DNA from: Liolophura sinensis
Taxonomy: Eukaryota; Mollusca; Polyplacophora; Chitonida; Chitonidae
Direction: 5' to 3'
Length of the DNA: 64,000 nt
Assembly (NCBI RefSeq): GCF_032854445.1
Contig: NC_088296.1
Coordinates: forward strand, 3,185,246-3,249,245
The notes below the pieces were generated by a model. The model was not told the origin of the DNA. It saw only the letters and a list, made by a program, of their open reading frames with translations, and did no database searches. Positions 51,371-61,900 of this stretch are shown one piece after another; position 1 is the first letter of the stretch, and the number at the start of each line of letters is the position of its first letter. The position numbers and the translations under genes are program-made.

Positions 51371-52380
51371 AAAATCAAATCGATGTCGGTCTTGTGAAGT
51401 TAGGCGACAAGTTACAAAAAATTATCCTGTGGACCTATGGAATTGGGACCTTTGCTTATGCCACAGGCGACAATTCATCCCCAGTGTCCTCCCGCGGACC
51501 TGTAATCTGCATTCACAAATACCATTGCTCTAGGTGTCCATCGGAATCAACACCTGTAACAGTCTGGATTTCACCGGTAGCCAATTAACACACTGTCGTC
51601 AATGCTTTGATTTTAATCTTTACGTTGGTCTTTTTATATTAAGTGGTTTTTCAGGTAACTGCATGCCCCGACACCCACCCATCCACGCCCCCCCCCCTCC
51701 CCCAAATCGGTTTTCTCCTCTCAGAAACTTGATCGCCGTTAATAAAATGGAATATAAGCCATTGTTGGAGATGCCTCAAATTAGCCTATTATTAATGCGG
51801 TGGCCACCGAGAAAAAAAGATGCATTTTAAACAACGACATCGGTGGTTCAGGCCTGTAGGATCCGGTCTTCATCGAAAATGCTTTATATATAAGCGTCAA
51901 GTCCGACATTCCTATACCATTCGTAGTCCGTAATGGGCGTTCCAAGTCGATAATCGCAAGATCCATTTCCACAACAACGTTTAACACTAACTCCCGAAGA
52001 CAAAGGTATGTAAGAAATTATACAAATAAGAAATAAAGCCGGTAACACACAAGAGAGAAGCGGTCATCAGTTTTCAATGATGCCGGGCAGACAATGAATA
52101 TTCCAGGCATGAATTCCATATCAAAGTTCAAATTCGTAGTCCGTGAATGGGTTCCATGTCAAATAACAGCTAAACAAGTATCTCAGCCGCGCTTTAATTG
52201 CAACTGTTCATAAAGGCATCATGCTGATGTAATTAGCATGGCTACCTTTACGGCCCCTAGCCCCAGGTTAAGCGGTATTAGATACAGTTTGAAAATGACG
52301 AGCGTTACAGACCCCAACCGATCAGATTATGATTCAACAGTAACGGACGATTACGTCTTTCCCGTTAATATGTAAAGATC
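51371..52380. repeat. Dispersed and duplicated non-coding segments (R copy; third intron-like copy; segment pair 2)
   Basis: An R segment at about 51565-51645 (ATTTCACCGGTAGCC, ACACACTGTCGTCAATGCTT). At about 51880-51970 an intron-like block (ACATTCCTATACCATTC, GGGCGTTCCAAGTCGATAAT, CGCAAGATC) parallels 42630 and 46760. From 51985 the sequence parallels 39450-40110. No exon of the P-[DE]-W-F gene follows within the window. Confidence 0.6.
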
Positions 52381-52387
52381 TCATGCT

Positions 52388-52545
52388 ACAAGAGGTGCCA
52401 TCTATGATGTTACACATGACATACAAGATAGACGGTTACACTGCGCAACCAGCGCCATCTATGTTGTTAAATACCATGTACGTGATAGATATGTACATAG
52501 GGATAACAGCGCCGTCTATGTGGTTGATCACAATGCAGATCGCCG
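52388..52545 (+). repeat. About 60-bp tandem repeat, 3 diverged copies
   Basis: Units share GCGCCATCTATGTTGTT, ACCATGTACGTGATAGA and GTTACACTGCGCAACCAGC-like words. Confidence 0.75.
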
Positions 52546-54856
52546 GAGATTCTGAACGCTCTGTCCATACCTGCCAACGAGAGTGTTATACTCATTGAAA
52601 AAATTTGAGAAACTTAGAATGAAGGCGTTTGATGGAGACTCTGGCCAACCAAGTGATCCCGGTACCACGAAAGTGCTTCAATTGCTTCATGAAAATTCGG
52701 GACGTTTAATAACTGGGATGATAAATATTTTGACCAGTGGAGTTGACTGTTCTCATGGTTTGATCGCCATTTCTGCTCCGCAATCCGGTATGCTTCTCGT
52801 CTCACTTATACTAGATAGCTCCGTCAGTCAAAGACGGAAGCCCATTGGTGACAAAGTTTTAAATCAAATCTATAAATTGTTACAACGAATTTAAAAATAG
52901 AAATGACGATCTCTGAAGCCGGTATAACGATCGTTCATACGAAATTGAAACCGTTAAAATAATTTTATAACAGTTGTAACGAACTTAAAATCGTTATAAC
53001 GAATTATATAAAGTTCGAAATAAAGATAAATTTATTGATTTATTAGATTCGTGCTTTACGCCGTACTCAAAAATATTTCGCTTCCACGACGGCGGCCAGC
53101 ATTATGGTGAGAGGAAACTCGAAATAATGAATTTTAAACTGCTTTATAACTGTGCAACCAACAGGTCATCGTATAGATTCTCATGATGCACTTAAAACAC
53201 GAAAATAAAAAGGAAGTTGAAATTAAAGGATTTTATTAATACGTATGTTTCAGTCTTTGTTTACATATAAAAGTACAAACATACAAACGTACAAACTGTT
53301 CCACATATCGTATTAGTCAGACTGTACAATTCTGTATAAGAACAGATTCCACAGCTCTTCCTCAAAATCAGCATTTATACAACTCTTATCGTTCTGCATT
53401 AAAACAAGCGTGGTTATTTTTAAGGCGCGTTCATTAAAAATGTCATAGGCGTTGTATTTCTGCGCACTTTTCTGATTACGTTAACGTTTTTTTTTTCTTT
53501 CTTAATTAAAATGCAAAATACATGTAGGTGTTATTATCTATATACAATTAGATAAAAATTTGTCCACAATTATTTAACTTCAAACGGTTAACATATATCC
53601 GTAGATACGATCTATTTAAAAGTGTCCAAAACGCAACAATTTTAAGATTTTACTCTTGAATATGCATTGTTTCATAGCGCTAACTGGTAAACAGTTCCTT
53701 CTTCGCAACAAAAGCAACAATCATAACACGAGTCCTCACTTTTTGGAGACTCGTACATTGCTTAAACAACGATCCCATTAGCACAAAATATCCAATACTT
53801 TCTCGTCTACCTTGTGCACAGTCCTGACAAACTTTGACCCCAAAAAACCATTAATCCCTATCAGTATGTCAGAAGGCTTCGTGTTTGATAGACATAAGTA
53901 AATGGCATATACATTTCTGTAAAAGCGTGCATATGCAGAACAGTAAATATGACAAGTAGAAAGATTTGGGGGAACACCTAAAAATAGTTGAAGACACAAA
54001 ATATACCTATAAACATGAGTCATTTTAATTTTTGAATTTCTAACCGCTGACGTTAGTTATGCAATCATTTGTTCGGCTTTGGCCGCCGTTTTTACCCATT
54101 GGCGTGGCTCGTGCAATTCAGTCCTTGTGATTTGTTGTAAACGACAATACAGACCTATATGACCCGTGCATTTATACCAGTAACAGCTGTTCAAATTTCT
54201 GCTATTTCCTATTTATCCTTGACCTATAAATATGCGTTCTCGAACGACATTTTGTATGAACTACTCGATTAATTGCCGGCTCGCTGTAGTGACGCGTTCT
54301 TCATCGGTCCTGAGCTCCGATTGGTCAAGGCACATTCAGAGAAAATGCCAGGATTAAATATCGCAATTATAACTTACTATTTTCGTAGGATAAGATAGAT
54401 GGAAAACAATATGTTTATCAGAAATATAGTTGTACGTGCATGGAATAATACATACGCTCGTGTCCCCAATACAAAACAAATTCAACAATCAACAACGATG
54501 AGAACCAACAACAGTATTTGGCAATAACAAGTGAAATTTTGCCTTTTTAAATTCGTTTCAAATAAAATACACATTATGACGTCAACTTTCCAAATGACTT
54601 CGAAATTTGATCATTATAATCCGTCCCACTTAGTCATGAAGTGTTACCATATCTAGCGAAAGTGTTACCACATCAAGCGAAAGTGTTACCACATCTAGGG
54701 AAAACTCATTACGCATACATATCGTTGACTTTTGTAGCACTTTGGTAATATGGCAATAAGGTTAAAAATATTCTCAAAAATAAAGAATAAATAAATTTGA
54801 AAAAAAAGACTACCAAACACTAAGCAGTCATTGAGTCAATAAAAACTCAGCTTGTG
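52546..54856. other. Mostly unannotated spacer
   Basis: Contains a short repetition of GTTATAACGAA at 52880-53010, an inverted SINE-A 3' fragment at 53030-53118 (TACGCCGTACTCAAAAATAT, GACGGCGGCCAGCATTATGG), and a 22-bp triple repeat at 54638-54702 (AGTGTTACCACATCTAGCGA type). No gene was recognised. The 3' UTR of the FAS1 gene may extend into 55.1-55.67 kb. Confidence 0.55.
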
Positions 54857-55069
54857 GGCCTCCCTGGCCGACGTGGTTAGCGTGCCAGCTCGGTGTAAAG
54901 ACCCAGGAGCCTTTCACCAATGGGGTCGCTGTGAATTCAAATCCAGCTCCTGCTGGCTTACTCTCCGGCTGTACGTGGAAAGGTCTGACAGCAGCCTGCG
55001 GATGGTCGTGAGTTTCCTCCGAGTTCTGTCAGTTTCCTCCCACAATAATGCTGGCCGCCGTCGTATAAG

Positions 55070-55077
<8 letters not shown>
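54857..55077 (+). mobile_element. SINE-A copy truncated by a TA microsatellite
   Basis: Head GGGCCTCCCTGGCCGACGTG, B box GAATTCAAATCC, body CTGCGGATGGTCGTGAG and CATAATGCTGGCCGCCGTCG-like sequence, through AAGTGAAATATTA. The expected TTGAGTACGGCG end and AAATA tail are replaced by TA repeats. Confidence 0.9.

Positions 55078-55135
<58 letters not shown>
55077..55135. repeat. TA dinucleotide microsatellite, about 57 bp
   Basis: A pure TA run directly after the SINE-A word GAAATAT. Confidence 0.98.
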
Positions 55136-55138
<3 letters not shown>

Positions 55139-55670
55139 GATTTTTCTTTTGAAAACTTCATAAATTACATTTCCATACATAAGGCTACCTAGAATCGCCG
55201 AAATTATTAACTATAAACATTAGCAAAATGTATAAAACTTCAATTAACTTCATTTCAAGATATGTAACCAAACAGTTAATAGTAAAATCTTTTCAAAAAC
55301 ACCACAAAGTATGAAACTCACATAGCAAAGTAGAAAACACTGACGTTGTCCCTTAGGTTGTTCACAGACAAAATCCTTTCAACAGTTTCAAAGAAAATCA
55401 CAAAACGTTATCTTCTGAAAGTCTAGCCTCTGTATTTCCCTGTGTGTACAGACACCGTCAAAGTAAATTAACTTGCCATTCTACCTTGTAACGCCATATC
55501 TGAAAATTGTACAAAATCGACACTTTCTCTTGAAGATTCCGGTTTTCGCGGACCGGATCTTAACATTGGAAGAGAGCGGATGTGACGTATGCAGTACTGC
55601 GCGCACCAACTACCTCCGCTCCGCTATCACGTGGACGCCATGTGGATTTCGCCAATGTTATTCGGATTTC

Positions 55671-55945
55671 CTACAAGACAATCTTAACCAGGATTAGAAA
55701 ACACTGGGAAATAATCAAAACTGCCAGCAGCAAGCCTCGACTAGATCCAGCATTCGTGTCGTTGATGGACTTCCCCGTGCGGGCTTTCAGCGTTGTTGTT
55801 GTGGTTTCTTTTGTGGGAGTGTTTGTTGTCTCGGAAGGCTCCGTGGCGACGAGTACTTTGTCCACGATATGAATTATACCATGCGTTGTTAGGATATTAC
55901 TCCGCACGATACGACCTCGTACTCGACCACAGGTGACAAAAACAT
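55671..55945 (-). CDS. FAS1 gene: domain C, C-terminal exon, stalk and GPI-type tail
   Basis: Acceptor TGTTTTCTTAG|AT, phase 1 in. Encodes VFVTCGRVRGRIVRSNIL, TTHGIIHIVDKVLVATEPSE, a Thr/Lys-rich stalk, a small-residue region INDTNAGSS suitable as an omega site, and a terminal hydrophobic segment before the stop. This order is typical of a GPI-anchor signal. A C-terminal membrane segment is the alternative. Confidence 0.87.
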
Positions 55946-58900
55946 CTAAGAAAACAAAAAGGAATACACACAATAGGATACAGTTAAGACGCAGAAGTTT
56001 CTCGAGGGATAATCAACTATTGTTTTCACAGCTCTTATCTGTTACTCACACAAAACAATTCTTTCGTCTTCAATTTAAATATGATTGCAAATCATTGATA
56101 TAAAATGCCCCAATGCTCCTTACAGCGCATGCCTTCCTCCCTAACTGCCTCCGCTAGCAAATTTTTCAAAGAAATCTTGATCAACGCCGAGGTCGTTGGG
56201 CTCAGGGTGATCAAGTGATGTCAGACGACAAAAACGCTCTGTTTCAACAGTTGTTTCTGATCATACATGATACAATTGTATTCTCTTCATCTAAAGTATT
56301 CATAAATTCTAACCAACACCTGGAGCAATTTTACTGATGAATTCTGATTATAGTTCAGTGGGAGGGTATTGTGGGTGAGATTCAGTCTACGTGCGTCGCA
56401 CTGGCCCCAGTGGTCAAATGGTAGTAGTGATGTAAAGCGAACGTAGAGAGCGGCACTTGCACCACAAGCCTCCGAGAGCGCAAACTAAATGTACGAATTT
56501 TGCACCACAGGCAAAGGGACAAAATAGGCCTACTATGGAGACACGATTTTAGTCTTATCTCCCCCTGGTAAAGAATCCTTTAAAACATTTTTGGAATCGG
56601 ATCGAGGTCAAGGTCATTACCAAAATTTACTGGATTAATGCTTGTTTCAACTTATAGGCCTATAGGCTTCGCACTCACCATGACCGGACCGGGAAAAGGT
56701 TACGTTATTGCGCGTGAAATTGTTCACGCGCGTCCTTGTCAGCAAGTCCTCCAGTGTCAATATCTCGCCAAGTAACACGTGTCTCCACGTGACCTGTGAA
56801 TTGAAGATTGGCAATCAGACATATACTGGAGTTTAGGGTCGCTATCAACAAAATTTCCGTCCTATCACCATGGTGTCTCCCTCCAGCAGATCCAAGCTAC
56901 AGTTTTTTTTTGATTTATGTTCACGGTCGCTCTTAGAAATTGTTTACTTACACAACAGGGAATATTCTGAAAGCTCGGTGGTGTACTCCGGGAACCCAGC
57001 TTCCACCACCCACCCAGCCCCACCTAGAGACCTAACCGTTGAGGAAAATTCTTGTACAAAGTGTTCCACATCTGAGACTTGTATCAAATAAACAAATTTT
57101 AGACCTGAACATCTGAATAAATGTATAAAAAAGTGCAAATATATCACAAACTGTTATATTTCTGATTAATGACCTATAACGTGTTATATACAAAGTTGAT
57201 GTGTGGTGCAAGATACAAATGTCTGAATATTCAACACCTCGATTAACATATTCATCAGGAATATGTCTATTTCTACCAGTAAGGATATGTTATATATTAT
57301 TATACGTTTACGGGTCAGTAAATAGCTTCATTCATGTTGAGAATACTGCCAGAGGGTTCTAGCTCTGATATATATGTAATACCATGTGTAAAAAAAACCT
57401 GAGCATTATGTCATATATGATCAGACAGCAAAAAATAGGTTGTTTTTTTTTACCTCTTCTATATGCCGATTGCTACTGAGCATGCGCTCTACGGCAGAAC
57501 CCTGTTTGCGGTTCACAGTGTCATCAGGTGCCAGAACTGTGTGGAGCTGAGTTGTGTCGCCAAGGTAACGCTGCCACGAGCGGACTATCAATGTGTGAAA
57601 AATGTTCCTAAAAACAAGACAAAGAGGGATGGACACAGGCATTCTTGTAACCTATTAGTAAGTGAACGAACGATTGAAAATACTTGGGTCATGGAACACT
57701 CTATTTCAACACGTTTAGATTATTGAGTATCTCGTTCTGCATGTGAAGATATTTGTTTTATTAGGGTTGAAAAATATTCCTGAGTACGGCGTAGAACGCC
57801 AATCAAATTACCCAATAAATATAACGGGTGAAGAATCTGGGGCCATGTTAGGTCTCACCGTACACGGTTATGAAGCATTTCCATTGGTGATTATTAGGGA
57901 ATGTGAAATATTTATTTTCACTGTGTTGGGTGTTAAAAAAATTCATAGAAAATTCTTCATGCAGATTTGTGATAATTTCCTGTCTAATTTTGACCTGTGA
58001 ATGGAATTTCATGACGTGGAAAGGTTGTTTCGGATTAGTAGGTGGTTTCCACAAAAACTGGCATAAATTTCCCAATAGTTTTAATGCTCATTATTTGTCT
58101 GGGGTTTCCTTCCTTTTGAAGATCACAACTAAATTTGGACTGCTTGTTTTCTTGTATTTTTAAATACACCAAAGTCTGTTGTCTGAGTGATGCTAGAATG
58201 TATTCTGCTATTGCAGCAGATTGTTCTGTTAAATGGAACGCACACATTCTATTAATTCAATATAAGATTCTATTAGACAGAGAGGATATTATGTTGAATA
58301 TGACCGAGTGCTACGTTATAACAACGAAATGCATTCTAGGATCGCTCAGACAGCAGACCTTCTGTTAAAATTAATCAATTATTTTTAGTGTAATTTTTTA
58401 GTAACACTGTAAAAGTTAACACTGGTAAGAAACTGTCTTCGGATCTTACAGGAGAATTGCTAGTTTAGTTGATAGAGAGGTGAACAGAAGAAATTCCTGT
58501 TAAATTAAAGCACATGTCCTCGATCGCGTGGTGCTACCAAGGCCCCAAGGACAATCAAAACGTGTTAATCCACCAACTTCCCGCCTTAGCATAAGTTATT
58601 AACACTGAACAATTTGAAAATAATTCCGGTCACGTGACGTCGTGTTTGGTGTTTAGCATACTCGAAGTGATATTTTGCTCGATCCTGATTGATTCGTCCA
58701 TATTATACGGTCTCTTAAGATATTTTTGAAGTTCTATTTACCTCTTTTTAGAAAACCTTAAAGGCAAAGAACACACCAGCATGAAGTACAGATGAAAGGC
58801 CATTAAATATTGACCGCGAAAATAGTTCATTTTATTTTTAGAACATTTTTCGACCTAACATTTAAAACTTTGGATTCTACTGTGGCCTTTTGTGATTATA

Positions 58901-61900
58901 TTAGACCAGAGATGTCACTTCAGCCACTTTTTGCCACTTGACACACAAATATTGCTATATTTCATCATCCTAAATGCATCTTTATTTATAGCTATGAATG
59001 CATTCAACAAATGGACCTGGAAACGAACTATTTTAACATTGCTGTGACGTTACTGATATCCTCTGGGTCCCAACACACCATCAAAGATCCTATGTTTTAA
59101 ATGCATTTTATTAGGTCGAAAAATCTTCTATAAAATTCTGTAATAAATAAATCAAACTATATTGCTGCACACACTTTAGTTTAGCGTTTTCTTTGCTTTT
59201 TAGTGTTGACATCATTATGAGGTATTTATGTGTTACTGAACGGGCATATTAAATACCAAAATTCAGGTGAAATACAGTAAGACTCTTGTGTTCTCTATAT
59301 TTAAGATTTACATTTAAAACTTAAGGCTGTGTTAATGAGCAAAACCAGAAGGGAAAGCGAAAGTGAATTTTACGTTGTACTCACCTGAGGTTAGCTTCCT
59401 CTCGGACACCTCCCGAGCAGTGTAGGGTGAGAAATTCAGGAGGCCCTCGATGACGTAGATGATCCCGTTTGTACATTTCATGTCGGGTTTGGACATAATT
59501 ATGCTGTAGTCGCGGTAAATGCCTACGACGAAGGCATCTGCGAATATGATGTCATTTGGATGTTTCAGTACTTCAAAATACACCACATCTTAATTGCAGA
59601 AATCCATTACAAAGCTAAAGGCGTTTGCTTCTTTGCAAACTCTGCTCTCCGTTAAATGTGATGAATCGCTTTCTACATTATTCAGAAATTTTAACCACAC
59701 AAATACAAAAAAAGTACACAACCTAACAAAGATGGAAAAGACATTGTTCACTATTTGCTTAATGGGGAAATACTGTGTTTTTCTTCCAAGACAAACGTTT
59801 TTAAGCATACAGTAGCCTTTATTTTACTTCATACCTTGAGTTTCTTTCGCGAAGCGGAAGGTGATATTGTGCCCGGTTGTAAAATTCCAACTGTTTCTCT
59901 GCGAATTGATATAGGTTCGGTTCACTACAAGATTGGCACCAAGTGACCAAGAAAAAGCTGCAAATATATTAAATATATACATATATTTTATATTTGTAAA
60001 ATATAAAATATTTGGACACAGGGCAATGACTAGGGGAGGTAGTCATCGATATATGATCTCCGGTTTTTACGTGNNNNNNNNNNNNNNNNNNNNNNNNNNN
60101 NNNNNNNNNNNNNNNNNNNNNNNNNNNNNNNNNNNNNNNNNNNNNNNNNNNNNNNNNNNNNNNNNNNNNNNNNNNNNNNNNNNNNNNNNNNNNNNNNNNN
60201 NNNNNNNNNNNNNNNNNNNNNNNNNNNNNNNNNNNNNNNNNNNNNNNNNNNNNNNNNNNNNNNNNNNNNNNNNACTTGAATCCCATCATTATTTGGGACT
60301 GTGCCTTTGAGTGAGAAGGTTTGTCCAGCTACCCGGTGCATGGCGGAGCTAGTTGTTCGGGTACCCCTGTTTCCTCCATTAATAATCCTTATAAATAATC
60401 CTAATATTAAATAAAATAATACTTAAACTTGATTAAGAATAAAGAAATTGCAAATGTCTTGATAAAATTATCCTTTTATTTCTAACGATTCCTTTTTCAT
60501 GTGGTATGGTCTTCTATCCTGCTATTATACCAAACGGGAACACAGATAATTAGGCAAAGGCGTGTTCTCACAGACCAGTAGGCTAAGGCGTGTTCTCACA
60601 GGCCATTAGGCTAAGGCGTGACCTCGCAAACCAGTAGGCTAAGGCGTGTTCTCACAGGTCATTAGGCTAAGGCGTGACCTCGCAAACCAGTAGGCTAAGG
60701 CGTGTTCTCACAGGCCATTAGGCTAAGGCGTGACCTCGCAAACCAGTAGGCTAAGGCGTGTTCTCACAGCCCATTAGGCTAAGGCGTGACCTCGCAAACC
60801 AGTAGGCTAAGGCGTGACCTCGCAAACCAGTAGGCTAAGGCGTGTTCTCACAGCCCATTAGGCTAAGGCGTGACCTCGCAAACCAGTAGGCTAAGGCGTG
60901 TTCTCACAGACCATTAGACTAAGGCGTGACCTCGCAGGCCATTAGGCTAAGGCGTGACCTCGCAAACCAGTAGGCTAAGGCGTGTTCTCACAGACCATTA
61001 GGCTAAGGCGTGACCTCGCAAACCAGTAGGCTAAGGCGTGTTCTCACAGGCCATTAGGCTAAGGCGTGACCTCGCAAACCAGTAGGCTAAGGCGTGTTCT
61101 CACAGACCATTAGGCTAAGGCGTGACCTCGCAAACCAGTAGGCTAAAGCGTGTTCTCACAGACCTATGGGCTAAGGCGTGATTCAAGATTTTTAAAATGC
61201 AGATTCTCAAATACACCTGTGCAACAATGAACTCGCCCATGATTTGAAATCTTCTGCAAAAATCCTGATCATTTGATCATTAAATTTTGAATCATCTCGT
61301 ACCTTTCTCTGGAAGTCCTCGTTGGCTCTGAGTGTAGTGAGTTTAGTTTGAATGGAGGTGAAATATCCGCTAGAAGGTGCAAACACCGTTACCGGACGTT
61401 TTGAGTGCATGGTTGCTCGGGTAACCGGCAGGTGAGAAATAAAGCTGTAAAATGGCCTGGAGAGAGAGATACAGAGAAAGCACAATTACTAATGCTACTG
61501 TTAAGCATTTTTACATAAGTCAGTAGTCTTATCCGAATTCTCTATACACTCAGACATAGCATGAGAAAACACCTCGGTTTATTTCTACATATAAATAAGT
61601 AAATAAATAAAGAAAGAAAGAAAGAAAACATCTCACAATATATCTCATTCAGCAACACTGAAATAAAACATTTTTCTACTGTTAATTCTTCTCACCCAGT
61701 AACTGAATATTTTCAACCTGCTGAAAAGGCACTCGGATTGTTCTCTTCTCTCATATTGTGCACCAGTAGATGGGCAAACATGTTATCTTATCTTAACGGT
61801 ATTTCTTGGAGGTGGAAACCGAGGAACCGGAGTAAACCAACAACCTTAGAAACCACCTGATTTGGAGCCCCATCAGTACTAGCGAGAGTTGGATTCGAAC

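Noticed and set aside
52583..52894. 103-residue + strand open frame
   Set aside because: No similarity or gene signals were recognised, and it begins in a duplicated non-coding segment.
56944..57147. Possible extra FAS1 exon on the minus strand
   Set aside because: It has acceptor- and donor-like ends, but the translation lacks FAS1 features and it falls between exons that already join in phase.
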